Program-made: the position numbers and the translations under genes
Notes under the pieces: generated by a model
Database searches by the model: none
What the model was told of the DNA's origin: nothing
What the model saw: the letters and a program-made list of their open reading frames with translations, nothing else
Assembly (NCBI GenBank): GCA_028641055.1
Contig: CM054059.1
Location: 433,012,332 to 433,076,331 of the forward strand
DNA length: 64,000 nucleotides
Source: Alopecurus myosuroides
Taxonomy: Eukaryota; Streptophyta; Magnoliopsida; Poales; Poaceae
Direction of reading: 5' to 3'
Part shown: positions 11,614 through 23,910 of the stretch, in pieces
How the letters are laid out: every line of letters begins with the position of its first letter
Position numbering within the stretch: the stretch's first letter is position 1

Positions 11614-11998
11614 ACCGATGACGATCTTGTTCCTGTAAAGAGGTACTACATGCGGTGGTGATCCGGGGAAAGGAACGAATGCGAGGGTTTCTGGATTTCT
11701 TTGGAACTAAATAATGTCACATATGTAATATGGTTCATGAGATCCGGATGAAGTTGAACCCTTTGGTGCACATTCGTAATGGTGACATTCCTAAGAAATC
11801 CCTTCCGGGGTTATGAAGAATGTCCCCATCCTGTATGTGCACAAAAGGGTCTAATTTTTTCCGGATCTCACTATTACATATATGATTTTGTTTAGTTTCA
11901 AAGAAATCCAGAAACCCTTCATTCCCCCGCATCGCCATCACGTGTACTTACCTCGTAACAAGCACAAAATATGAAAGGTCCAACTTCACATCAAGGCC
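11614..11998. repeat. Long hairpin repeat, copy 1
   Basis: The stretch GAGATCCGGATGAAGTTGAACCC...GTGCACAT (about 11739-11772) is the inverted counterpart of ATGTGCACAAAAGGGTC...CCGGATCTCAC (about 11836-11870). Outer arms continue (GAGGGTTTCTGGATTTCTTTGGA at 11682 against TCAAAGAAATCCAGAAACCCTTC at 11898). The whole can fold into an imperfect hairpin of about 240 bp. The next copy of the same unit starts CCGATGACCATCTTG at 11998 and continues across the gypsy B insertion at 34135. Confidence 0.8.
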
Positions 11999-12027
11999 CG
12001 ATGACCATCTTGTTCCTGTTAAGAGGT

Positions 12028-12032
12028 ACTAT
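12028..12032. repeat. Target site duplication of gypsy B (left), ACTAT
   Basis: ACTAT at 12028-12032 and at 34135-34139 flank the two outer LTR ends of gypsy B exactly, as expected for a 5 bp gypsy target duplication. Confidence 0.92.
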
Positions 12033-13038
12033 TGTAGCATTCCCACATTTAAATAATGTAAGGACACCTGTGGTATTGTGCTAGTCCCTGGATCAATTGC
12101 TAGCACCACAGTATAGAATGAAATATCATGCAAATGCATCAAGTTCTATTACATCGCATGATCCAGTCTTTACATAATAGAATTACAACTTGCATAGTCT
12201 TAGAAGACTATGCAGAAAACAAAGAAATAAAACGGAAAACATAGAACAACATTGAGCCCATCTTCTTCATGTGCCACAGGCAAAACATGTTGGCGATAGT
12301 CTCGAGATCCTAAACGAAATCCTCACTCGTCTTCAGAAACATCTGCAATATGGAATATGCAGCCAAAAGAGAGTCAATACAATTTAATGTATTTGCAAGT
12401 AACACTATGGTGGATATAAATGGCAAGACTAATACTACATGCATATTTGGCTTGGTGGATTTTTTGGCTAAGTTTGCATAAAGAAAGTTTTCTCCTATCT
12501 CTTTTGTAAAAGAAAACTTTTCTTTTCAAAGGCTGGCGTCATTGGACTAAAATCCAAGCACCACAACTACTGTTCACTTGGTCAAAATTTTACTTATTGA
12601 AAATGGTGATGTGATTCTTCCGTCCATCCTCGTCCAGCTGCTCATAGTTGTCCATAACCAGGGACACGGCTAAGATCATCGTTTGTTGACTCTACGGAGT
12701 TTGTGCACTTTCACCTTCAGACTCAAATCAGCTCAAGCATCCTATACACTCTGAGTGCATTAAGGAAAGGAGAAGATTGAGACAAGATCTTTCAGAATCA
12801 AGAATTCAACCTAATGGCAAGATCCGTTCCACCTATAAATATGCTACATCTGCTTGTCAAGCCCAGGCTGAACCCTCACAACTTAGTTAATCAAGACAGA
12901 GCCCATATGACTAAAGGATGCACTAGAAGCAATCTAAACTTGGGGAACATCATAATCACTTTGTTCCTGGGTGGCATTCCTTCAAGTGATCTCCCCTCGG
13001 GGAGACACTCAACTGTCAACAACCCCGCATTACCAATC
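12033..13038 (-). repeat. Gypsy B 3' LTR, part 1
   Basis: This is the U5 end of the minus-strand 3' LTR, cut at 13038 by the insertion of element C. Identical unit sequence continues at 23911. The interrupted site reads CCAATC/CACCCAGG, which is uninterrupted in the right LTR near 30423. The short ORF at 12814-13065 is an LTR accident that also occurs in the sister LTR (30204-30446). Confidence 0.9.
13034..13038. repeat. Target site duplication of gypsy C, CAATC
   Basis: CAATC at 13034-13038 and again at 23906-23910 directly flank the two outer LTR ends of element C. Confidence 0.92.
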
Positions 13039-16000
13039 TGTAACATCCCCAATTTTGCTAATTAAAGTGTGTGGTGTTGTGTTCATCTCATACATGCATG
13101 GAAACAAAAATTTAAAACATGTTGAAACAATTTAAATTAGGAATTTAAATGGTTTGACAAAAATCCCACAAATAGTACTTATTTTGGTTTCCAAAGTTTT
13201 GTTCTGAAAATTATTTCAAATTCATTAAAGCAAAACATGGTTTTGTTGGAAATTTTACAAGGTTTCCAAAAAGTATTTTTGCCAATTTTTATTCTTGCAA
13301 AAAGGGCCCCAAAACTTTGTTTTTTGTCTTGTTTTAAAAGAGAAAAGGACTTCTTTGTAAAATTCAGCAATTTCTGGGGGTTTTCGCAAAATGCACTTTG
13401 TCTTCTACCTCCTGCCAGTAGGAGAGCCGGCCGCCCACGACGCCCTCTCCACGTCCTGCTTCCCTCCCCCACGGATAAGAAGCTGAGGAGAGCTCTGTGC
13501 CCTCCTTTCCCTCCTCCTGCTCGCTGCACTGCCTCTCTCTCTCGCTCTCTGTATTGTCCGGGAGCAAACCCTAGCTCCACTCCGGCCGCCGCCGTTTGCT
13601 GCCCTCTCCGGCCACCCGAGGTCAAATTGAAGCCATCCCCGTAACCGCTGTGGTCTCCTCTTGCTCCCTGACGAACCTCGTTTGACGGTAGTGGCCGAGT
13701 CGCCGGAATCGGGTCATCTCCCTCGCCTCCGGCCGCCGGCCTCCTTTACTCGCCGCCGTCGATTGCCGCCTCGACGAGCTCCCTCGACCATCCCTCCTTT
13801 CTCCTGGTGAGCTACTGCACCCGTGGGTGCCTTCGTTTTGCCTCCTCCCCCTTTGGTTTGCCCTGCCATCGATGGCCGCCGCTCGCCGCCGCGCCACCGC
13901 TCGCCGCCGTTGCTCCGGTGGTCAACAACGAGCGGCGCCGCCACCCCTAGCCTCGCCGCGAGCTCCTCTAGCTGGTGGTACCAACGATTTCGGGTTTCAA
14001 CCGCGGAATCGCAGGATTGAGTGAAGTCAGAGGCATTCCAGGCTCGGCTGACGTCAGCCTGACTGCATAATCCCGTTTTTTTCTTTTTCTCAGAATTATT
14101 TATTAATTACAGAAAATGAATAAATGTAGATAATTAATAACTTCTGTTTTATTAATCAGAAAAATATAAGAAAAGTATGGGAGTGATCAGAAAAGTGTAC
14201 TCTTTCCAAATATACCATTTTCACATATGTTTGAGAAAGTTGAAAAATGAGTCTTTATTTAATATTGTTTAATCATTTAAAATAGAAAAATAATTTTTTA
14301 TTCACTAAAATTAGAAAATTAAAAGTTATTTATCAAATTGCTCAAAATGATAATTGGAACCTGTTTATGATGTTTTCAAACCCATTTGAGCAACTAAAAT
14401 TGTACTCACTTTCAGAATCGTCCGAATTGCCCCTCTGGGTTTATTTCGGGCTAATTTCACTAAAAATGCATAACTGACATACGAAGCCTAGCAACCCATT
14501 GAACCTGTCTAGGGCTTTATTTCAGTGCATTAAGCTGCTCATGCATACATATTGCGCATTGCATCGACGCCATGTGTTGATTGTTGTTGTTTTCTTTTCG
14601 GTGTTGTTTCCCCCTCGGTAGAATCCGACTCCGAAGAGAAGGCCAGCAGTCCAATGACGAATACTTGATCTTAACCGACAAGTCAAGCACTTATTCCAGA
14701 AGATCTTTATCTCGTTTTCTTATAACCAAGGCAAGCATAACCTCTTATCTGCTCATATATGTCTCCGAACAACATTTGATTCTCGTACTTTGCATTTAAT
14801 TCCAAAGTATTTGATGCTAGTAGATATAGATCACCTATACACTGCATTGCCTCAATATCCTGATCCACTGCTCCTAGCCGCCATAGATTTGCTTGTGCGC
14901 ATCGCCAGAGCCTCATACCTGCTTCGCTTAGCTTTACATGCTTGTTTACCACTGCTCCATCCGGTTGATGAATCAGAGATGCGATAACCTAGTATGATAT
15001 TATGACGTGGTAAGATGAGCATTGTGTGGTTAACTTGACTAAGGCTTGGACGGAAGGCCACTTGGGAAGTGGTTGTTCGTTCCGTACTTGCCACCCCTAG
15101 GAGTAAGGTCGGACGCAGAAGCAAAAACTGAGCGTACAACCACACGCGATGGCCATGAGCCTCGCCGACCGACTAACTTAGCTGGCTTTATCCATGAGTC
15201 ACGTAGTTTGAGATTTCCATTCGGCAACGCAAATAAAACCTTTTAAACGGTTTTGAAAAAAATGCTCCGCTAGGGCGTGACCGGGGCCAAGTGATGGACG
15301 TACATGGATCTTGACCCCGCCTCATAGAGACAGGTGCCGTCAGGAGGATGGCCAACTCCCTGTTGACGGGGGGGCCCTGTCTTGGGTTGACTCATGGATA
15401 GGGTTGGGTAAGGTAAAGGTCGTGGCCAGCCACCCTCTGCCGCGTTCCATGGAAGAGCGTACATGTGGCGCTAAGAGTCGGATGGTACGTGTGGGTAAAG
15501 TGTACCCCCTGCAGGGATAAATCTTTTCGAGAAGCCGTGTCCGCGGTTAAGGACGGCTTGGTGAAACTAATTTGGCCATAGATAAATTGAACATGACGTA
15601 AAAGATGTTGACAAAGTATTGAGGAATTAGATGAAGGGTGCCTCCCCGGAGATGCCGGGAGGGGTGATCCTTGTAGCATGTGAGGTGCTGGGAATGATGT
15701 TGGTGGTTTTAAAAGATGATGATTACAGTAGTGAGCTTCTCATCTGTTTTGAAAACATTCTATTAGACGTGCTATTCTTCCTTGACTTGGAAAACAAAGA
15801 TTGCTTTACGCAAAACAGCCTTCATAAAACCCTTTTCGAAATAGCAGATATATAATAGGTTAACTAAGTCTTGTTGAGTACCTTCCGTACTCAGGTTTGC
15901 TTATATTTGGTTCAGGTGGAGTTCGTCACTTCAGTGGTGTTTCAACGTGGACATCGACGAGTAGTTTGGGGTTCCCAGGTAGCATCCTAGAATCTATGGG

Positions 16001-16591
16001 CTGGGACGTCGCCTTATGTTGCGGCCTCTTAGGCCTTTTTGGTTCTTGGTGATTAGCAACATAATTTGCCTTCCGTTGTCTGATGTAATGTTGGGTCGTG
16101 TGACCTCTGCTTGTAAGCTATACTCTAGTAACACTTGTTTAATAAAGCTTCATGTTAGAGTACTGCTTTGTTCGGTTGTTGGTTTCGAGCTCATTGTTAT
16201 ATAGTTTTGGCTATGCCTGCATAGTTGTCGCAGTCGAGGGGTTGTGGAGCCGATGATCCATGTCCGAGCCCGCCTGTCGATGTGATCGGCCTGGGCGAGG
16301 TAACCCCAGTAACCCTCGATTGTTGTTGCACTTTCTGGACACATAGCTGCTCTGTATAACTTTGGTCCCGTTCCTTCAGTTTCATCCGACTCGTGGATGC
16401 TTGGGTATACATATCTGGTTATGACTAGCATGGACACAAGGAGTAGTAGACCGGGGATCCGGACTACGTGCCGATGAATCCGGTCTGCCGCCGTTGTTTG
16501 TTGCGGCCGGGGCTGGTAACCCTGAAGCCCTTGTGGCTCCATTGCTAGCAGCACATGACAGTTTGTATATCTTTGGGTCCGTGGTCTGACA
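13039..16591 (+). repeat. Gypsy C 5' LTR (3.55 kb)
   Basis: The LTR begins TGTAACATCCCCAATTTTG and ends GGTCTGACA. An AT-rich start is followed by a GC-rich, CpG-rich block (about 13420-14020) and then mixed sequence. It differs from the 3' LTR by single changes and by about 22 extra bases near 13780-13805. ORFs in it (13179-13625 minus, 13237-13644 plus) recur in the 3' LTR but lack domain signatures. Confidence 0.92.
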
Positions 16592-16596
16592 AGTCA

Positions 16597-16608
16597 TGGT
16601 ATCAGAGC
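16597..16608 (+). promoter_or_regulatory. Primer binding site of gypsy C (initiator Met tRNA)
   Basis: TGGTATCAGAGC, five bases after the LTR end, is complementary to the 3' end of plant initiator methionine tRNA. Confidence 0.9.
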
Positions 16609-18289
16609 AGGACTGCCTGTAGGAAAACCTTACTGCTTGGTCGATGTTGAGTCTAGTGTTTGTGAAAAATATTTGAAAACTTCAAATGAGTTGTGAAAAC
16701 CTTCTTAGAATTCTTTTTACTCCTTATCTGGTATCGCTCTAACTCTGGGTCACCTTACCTGTTTTGATTTGAAAAGGTTTTGCTATCTCTTCTAGTCATT
16801 CAAAACCTAGGTGCCTTCTCTGGCAAGGACATCTTTTACCTAAGTTGACCTAGTGTTAAGTTCTAGAGTCGTGTGTGTTCCATGTTCCGTTATCTCTTAA
16901 ACTGGGAGATTTACTTTCCATTCCAATCTCTCAGAGTTGTGTGGATTCCACATTCTTATATGTTTCAAAGTTCTGAATCCCGAACCTCGAGATCTGCTTT
17001 CCATCTCGAATGTATCCGTCATCTTCTGCTCAAATTCTTCCGAAGTTATGTTTGTCTTTTGAAAGATACTCCGTGATTTCTAATTGTAGTGTCCTTTATG
17101 GAACTCATATAGTAGTTACTCCTTCCTCTGGGTTTCTAACCCTTGAACTTGAACCGAAGGTCCCGGAATGTGCTGAATTGCGGTGAGTTGATCGTGTGGT
17201 TTCTTAACTATCCGATGCTCATGCTATCAGTACAGGATGCTGACCTTTAACCCAAGTTCTGTTCTTTAGACCCTTAGGAACCTTTCCTACCTCAGGATGG
17301 CTAGGAAATTTCCAACTCTCGTAGCCATAGGTTATCTTTGGAATCAAAAGGAGTCACAATAAGAGTGTTCTTCATGTTTCTCAAATCTTTGTTCTTGACT
17401 CAGCTATACCTCTCTTTTAGCATGGGTTTTACAAATGAGTATGACCTTGTGCATCCAACGTGATCTCAGGATTTTCTAGAGCACGTTCCTACTCTTTAGT
17501 TGCTTTCCGAACTTCGTCCGTTGTTTGGAAACCAAGTTACATATGGTGTTGGATTCTTCCAATGCATTTGCTCTTGTTTTCTGTCAAAACATTCCACCTT
17601 GGAATGTCAGGAGAAACAAACTCCAGTACCTCGTTCATCTTAAGGACCAGGTCAAAGTTTTGTAATCTGCAGATTAACGAAGTTTCATCAGCTTCTGTTC
17701 TGTTCCACCTTCGAGTATCACACTCTTATATATCAAGAGGTTGTGCTGTGTTTCATGGCCTTAATGATGAAGTGATACTCTCACACATCTTCACTCTCCC
17801 TTCCTCCAAGCTTGAATGCTTGAGAATGATGGGTATGTTCATCGACGTGTGTATCAGATATTCCTAGCAACTTCTATTGCTTCAAAAAATCTAAGAAAAC
17901 ATCTGTATCCTTCTTAGCACTATTGGTTACCCGGTCTCAATTTAAAGTGGACTGTGTTACCAAATTCGTTCATTCCGGTGCATATTCTTGGTCAAAGAGT
18001 TAGGTTCATGCTGAAGCTCTCAAGACCATATCGGTTGCTTTGAAAAGCAAAAATTCCTTCCAAACTCCAAGACATACCGGTAGGTTGTGATGTTTTGGTT
18101 GTCTTTCTAGAAGTATCACCAGGTTTTACATGACCGTGATGTCTAAACCAGGAGTAGTTTGAACTACTACTTTCTCCAAGGAACTATGCTGGACATCCTG
18201 GACTAGTGGTTGAGCTTAAACAATAACTTGGAGAGTTGAAAGACAAGAGCTCTTCCTAACTTGATCCTTTGTTAAAGGATGTCTAGTTC
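16609..18289 (+). other. Decayed interior of gypsy C, left part
   Basis: This occupies the place of gag and protease but has no open frame of note. Short ORFs (16873-17076, 17460-17867) show no recognisable domain. Base composition and stop density suggest a long-dead coding region. Confidence 0.5.
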
Positions 18290-18710
18290 CTTTTTGTGTT
18301 GAAGCATGATAGTATCTCTTCAGTGGACATGCTATCATCCTACCTTGGTTTGATTTGGGCTATCTTCAAACCAAGATCAGATTCAAGGACTACCTTGATG
18401 GTGTTTCACTCATGGTGTTTTGCTCGAGTACACCTTCATGCCCTTTGGTATGACCAATGTATTGCCTTGTTCATATGTCTATGAATCCCTCTTCTTGGAG
18501 TGTTTTGATAAGTGTGTTTTCGAGCCCATCGATGACATTCCTATTTTTCTCCAAGTTGCGAGAGGCTCATGTTGAAGAATTGGAAACAATGTTGGAAACT
18601 TTTGAGAAGCATCTTCGTGTCATCACGAAGATTGTGTTCTGGATGTTTGAAGTAACTTACCCCGGTTTGTGTGCTTATGGTGAAAGTTGTCGCCATGGAT
18701 TCGAGTAAAG
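18290..18710 (+). pseudogene. Relic of gypsy reverse transcriptase in element C
   Basis: The bases 18426-18458 read EYTFMPFGMTN, the strongly conserved finger/palm motif before the catalytic centre of gypsy RT (usual form FxVMPFGLTNAP). About 70 bases later the frame reads a degenerate IDDI (18525-18541), where the family has FIDDIL, followed by a segment resembling the helix after the catalytic site (EAHVEELETMLETFEKH, 18568-18618). Several frame changes and stops separate the pieces. This shows that the interior derives from a real gypsy pol on the plus strand rather than from random captured DNA. Confidence 0.72.
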
Positions 18711-20340
18711 TTTCTTGTTCCTTCGGGAATAATCCCAAGTCGGTTATGAATGTGTGGACTATTCTTGAGATGGTAGGTTGTTACCTCCATGTCCTGAAGA
18801 CGTTTGCATCCACACCCAGCCACTAACTGATTACCCGTGAAAGAGAAGAAGTCCAAAAACTTCGTTATCTCGGTAATCATCTTTCCCACAAGGACTCCGA
18901 TGTGTTCTTTCGCAAGTAGTTCATGTAGGTGCAACCGTCTTTCGCAAGTTGCTAATACATGAGTTCTGCAATATCACCCATCCTCTTGAGTGTGACATTG
19001 TAGTCCGTATCTTGAGAATCCAGTAAATGTATCTCGTTGGTAACTGGTGCATTCTCTTGATCAAACATACTGAGTTGAGTTATCATCCTTCCACTAACCA
19101 GAGCTGAATCTGAAGCAGCAACGATGGTTGGTGTTTCCTCAACGGTATTGAATTAGGTCTTTGCAAAAATCCGGCATGGTTGATGTTGTGGTTGACACAA
19201 TTAGCCGGAAGGCCTTATGTCATATCCCTTTGTATTCGTAAGAACAGCCACTCTTCGTGAGAATTCTTGTGTGGCTCATTCCAACAAGTTTTCTTCCCCG
19301 TTCTTCTAAACCAGAGTTCTACTTTCACTTGATGACCTATTGAAGGCTTATGTAAGCTGGATATTGGTGCCGGGAACGTCAAGAAGACCTTGGAACTTAC
19401 TATGCCCAATGTCTCTCTACCAAATCCTCCAAACCTCTCTTTCAGTGGAAACAAGTTCATCATGAGAATCATCTCGTGGTGTTTTGTAACCGTCGTTGAT
19501 CAGCTTCCTTTTTCAAGTTGTTTGTACTTGAATTTCTGTTCATCTCACACATTGTGTGAATTTGTCAGTCACTTCAGCCCTGGAGTCTTAACCATGTGGT
19601 AGATGTATTGCTACGTCTAAACCGCAACAGGAAAGAGATTCCTTATTTCTTGCGGTGTTTCAATCCCCGTTGGTTGCTCATCTTTATGGTGTGACCAAGA
19701 GTACCTCCTTCGTTACGGTGTTCCAACATTCCGTGGTTACTCATCTTCTGTCGTGAAGTAACATCCCAATCCTTGACAAAGTTTTCGACAAAGTTTTGAC
19801 GGAGTGAAAGTTCCATTATCTTTCGTGTCCACCCCGAAGAGGGAACATGATCTGGTATCAAATTATCTCCGACGCATGAATTACAGTGTTCTCTCATGTT
19901 TCCCTCGTCTACGGATATTACGTTGTGGTATCCAAGACCATCTTTTTCATCTTGGTTATCTGTTTGAAGAAACCTCGATATCATCAGTTGTCCAACCTTT
20001 CTTTTTCAAAAGGATTTAAAGTCTTGTGCAAAGCTCATATTCTAAATCCTTTCAAGAACCATCGTCCACAAACTTGAAACCATCTTCTATTCACTCTGTT
20101 AACTTGATGTGTTTCATGCTTGTTAACTCAAAAGTTCTTTACGAACATCCCTGTCATGAGTTATCCATGAGATACTCGATCTTTGTGAAGATCATTTTCC
20201 TAAGAGTTTTCCCTCTTACCTAAGGTGTATCCGTTCAATACTGCAAGATGCTACGGATCAACCTTTTCGAGAAGAGAACCGTAAGGTTCGAGAAGATCGT
20301 TCAAAACTGGTGTTCCTTCTTTCTTCTCCTTCAGGAATCT
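18711..20340 (+). other. Decayed interior of gypsy C, right part
   Basis: This occupies the place of RNase H and integrase. Stops occur in all frames, and I could not find the HHCC or DDE motifs. The last stretch before the LTR (about 20335-20372) reads SRDEILVREG, like the C-terminal end of related gypsy polyproteins. Confidence 0.45.
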
Positions 20341-20372
20341 CGGGACGAGATTCTTGTAAGGGAGGGTAGATT
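20341..20372 (+). promoter_or_regulatory. Polypurine tract region of gypsy C
   Basis: CGGGACGAGATTCTTGTAAG then GGAGGGTAGATT precedes the 3' LTR. The same sequence (CTCGGGACGAGATTTCTTTAAGGGTGG) precedes the 3' LTRs of the B family (39325-39349, and reversed at 27634 and 48992), which shows that C and B are related. Confidence 0.8.
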
Positions 20373-23300
20373 TGTAACATCCCCAATTTTGCTAATTAAA
20401 GTGTGTGGTGTTGTGTTCATCTCATACATGCATGGAATAAAAAATTTAAAACATGTTCAAACAATTTAAATTAGGAATTTAAATGGTTTGACAAAAATCC
20501 CACAAATAGTACTTATTTTGGTTTCCAAAGTTTTGTTCTGAAAATTATTTCAAATTCATCAAAGAAAAACATGGTTTTGTTGGAAATTTTACAAGGTTTC
20601 CAAAAAGTATTTTTGCCAATTTTTATTCTTGCAAAAAGGGCCCCAAAACTTTGTTTTCTGTCCTGTTTTAAAAGAGAAAAGGACTTCTTTGTAAAATTCA
20701 GCAATTTCTGGGGGTTTTCGCAAAATGGACTTTGTCTTCTACCTCCTGCCAGTAGGAGAACCGGCCGCCCACGACGCCCTCTCCACGTCCTGCTTCCCTC
20801 CCCCACGGATAAGAAGCTGAGGAGAGCTCCGTGCCCTCCTTTCCCTCCTCCTGCTCGCTGCACTGCCTCTCTCTCTCGCTCTCTGTATTGTCCGGGAGCA
20901 AACCCTAGCTCCACTCCGGCCGCCGCCGTTTGCTGCCCTCTCCGGCCACCCGAGGTCAAATTTAAGCCATCCCAGGAACCGCCGTGGTCTCCTCTTGCTC
21001 CCTGACGAACCTCGTTTGACGGGAGTGGCCGAGTCGCCGGAATCGGGTCATCTCCCTCGCCTCCGGCCGCCGGCCTCCTTTACTCGCCATCGTCGATTGC
21101 CGCCTCGACAAGCTCCTGGTGAGCTACTTCACCTGTGGGTGCCTTCGTTTTGCCTCCTCCCCCTTTGGTTTTCCCTGCCATCGGTGGCTGCCGCCCGCCG
21201 CCGCGCCACCGCTCGCCGCCGTTGCTCCGGTGGTCAACAACGAGCGGCGCCGCCACCCCTAGCCTCGCCGCGAGCTCCTCTAGCTGGTGGTACCAACGAT
21301 TTCGGGTTTCACCCGCGGAATCGCGGGATTGAGTGAAGCCAGAGGCATTCCAGGCTCGGCTGACGTCAGCCTGACTGCATAATCCCATTTTTTTCTTTTT
21401 CTCAGAATTATTTATTAATTACAGAAAATGAATAAATTTAGATAATTAATAACTTCTTTTTTATTAATAAGAAAAATATAAGAAAAGTATGGGAGTGATA
21501 AGAAAAGTGTACTCTTTCCAAATATACCATTTTCACATATGTTTGAGAAAGTTGAAAAATGAGTCTTTATTTAATATTGTTTAATCATTTAAAATAGAAA
21601 AATAAGTTTTTATTCACTAAATTAGAAAATTAAAAGTTATTTATCAAATTGCTCAAAATGATAATTGGAACCTGTTTATGATGTTTTCAAACCCATTTGA
21701 GCAACTAAAATTATACTCACTTTCAGAATCGTCCGAATTTCCCCTGTGGGTTTATTTCGGGCTAATTTCAGTAAAAATGCATAACTGACATACGAAGCCT
21801 AGCAACCCATTGAACCTGTCTAGGGCTTTATTTCAGTGCATTAACCTGCTCATGCATACATATTGCGCATTGCATCGACGCCATGTGTTGATTGTTGTTG
21901 TTTTCTTTTGGGTGTTGTTTCCCCCTCGGTAGAATCCGACTCCGAAGAGAAGGCCAGCAGTCCAATGAAGAATACTTGATCTTAACCGACAAGTCAAGCA
22001 CTTATTCCAGAAGATCTTTATCTGGTTTTCTTATAACCAAGGCAAGCATAACCTCTTATCTGCTCATATATGTCTCCGAACAACATTTGATTCTCGTACT
22101 TTGCATTCGATTCCAAAGTATTTGATGCTAGTAGATATAGATCACCTATACACTGCATTGCCTCAATATCCTGATCCACTGCTCCTAGCCGCCATAGATT
22201 TGCTTGTGTGCATCGCCAGAGCCTCATACCTGCTTCTCTTAGCTTTACATGCTTGTTTACCTCTACTCCATCCGGTTGATGAATCAGAGATGCGATAACC
22301 TAGTATGATATTATGACGTGGTAAGATGAGCATTGTGTGGTTAACTTGACTAAGGCGTGGACGGAAGGCCACTTGGGAAGTGGTTGTTCGTTCCGTACTT
22401 GCCACCCCTAGGAGTAAGGTCGGACGCAGAAGCCAAGACTGAGCGTACAACCACGCGCGATGGCCATGAGCCTCGCCGACCGACTAACTTAGCTGGCGTT
22501 ATCCATGAGTCACGTAGTTTGAGATTTCCATTCGGTAACGCAAATAAAACCTTTTAAGCGGTTTTGAAAACAAAATGCTCCGCTAGGGCGTGACCGGGGC
22601 CAAGTGATGGACGTACACGGATATTGACCCCGCCTCACAGAGACAGGTGCCGTCAGGAGGATGGCCAACTCCCTGTAGACGGGGTGGCCCTGTCTTGGGT
22701 TGACTCATGGATAGGGTTGGGAAAGGTAAAGGTCGTGGCCAGCCACCCTCTGCCGCATTCCATGGAAGAGCGTACATGTGGCGCTAAGAGTCGGATGGTA
22801 CGTGTGGGTAAAGTGTACCCCCTGCAGGGATAAATCTTTTCGAGAAGCCGTGTCCGCGGTTAAGGACGGCTTGGTGAAAGTAATTTGGCCATAGATAACT
22901 TGAACATGACGTAAAAGATGTTGACAAAGTATGGAGGAATTAGATGAAGGGTGCCTCCCCGGAGATGCCGGGAGGGGTGATCCTTGTAGCATGTGAGGTG
23001 CTGGGAAGGATGTTGGTGGTTTTAAAAGATGATGATTACAGTAGTGAGCTTCTCATCTGTTTTGAAAACATTCTATTAGACGTGCTATTCTTCCTCAACT
23101 TGGAAAACAAAGATTGCTTTACGCAAAACAGCCTTCATAAAACCCTTTTCGAAATAGCAGATATATAATAGGTTAACTAAGTCTTGTTGAGTACCTTCCG
23201 TACTAAGGTTTGATTAATTTTGGTTTAGGTGGAGTTCCTCACTTCAGTGGTGCTTCAACGTGAACATCGACGAGTAGTTTGGGGTTCCCAGGTAACAGCC

Positions 23301-23905
23301 TGGAATCTATGGGCTGGGGCGTCGCCTTATGTTGCGGCCTCTTAGGCCTTTTTGGTTCTCGTTGATTAGCAACATAATTTGTCTTCCGTTGTCTGATGTA
23401 ATGTTGGGTCATGTGACCTCTGCTTGTAAGCTATACTCTAGTAACACTTGTTTAATAAAGCTTCATGTTAGAGTACTGCTTTGATCGATTGTTGGTTTCG
23501 AGCTCATTGTTATACAGTTTTGGCTATGCCTGCATAGTTGTCGCAGTCGAGGGGTTGTGGAGCCGATGATCCATGTCCGAGCCCGCCTGTCGATGTGATC
23601 GGCCTGGGCGAGGTAACCCCAGTAACCCTCGATTGTTGTTGCACTTTCTGGACACATAGCAGCTCCGTATAACTTTGGTCCCGTTCCTTCAGTTTCATCC
23701 GACTCGTGGACGCTTGGGTATACATATCTGGTTATGACTAGCATGGACACAAGGAGTAGTAGACCGGGGATCCAGACTACGTGCCGATGAATCCGGTCTG
23801 CCTGCCGTTGTTTGTTGCGGCCGGGGCTGGTAACCCTGAAGCCCTTGTGGGTCCATTGCTAGGAGCACATGACAGTTTGTATATCTTTGGGTCCGGGGTC
23901 TGACA
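20373..23905 (+). repeat. Gypsy C 3' LTR (3.53 kb)
   Basis: It has the same ends as the 5' LTR (TGTAACATCCCC, GTCTGACA) and the same internal order, including the GC-rich block at about 20750-21335. It is followed by the CAATC duplication. Confidence 0.93.
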
Positions 23906-23910
23906 CAATC

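Larger units (their letters stand above)
13039..23905 (+). mobile_element. Gypsy element C, long LTRs and decayed interior
   Basis: The 10.87 kb plus-strand element has LTRs 13039-16591 and 20373-23905, a perfect 5 bp TSD, a Met-tRNA primer site at 16597-16608, and a polypurine tract just before 20373. Its interior (16592-20372, 3.78 kb) keeps the relic of a gypsy reverse transcriptase but no usable frame. LTR pairs are very alike (about 3 differences in the first 120 bp), so insertion is recent relative to decay of the interior. Confidence 0.92.

Noticed and set aside
13179..13644. Overlapping ORFs of 135-148 codons on both strands in the element C LTR
   Set aside because: They recur at 20513-21005 only because the LTR is duplicated. 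They are Pro/Arg/Ser-rich products of GC-rich DNA, with no domain.
16597..16608. Possible tRNA gene, from similarity to Met tRNA
   Set aside because: Only the 12-base primer site is present next to an LTR; no cloverleaf is formed. The same holds for 29402, 50753 and 59548.
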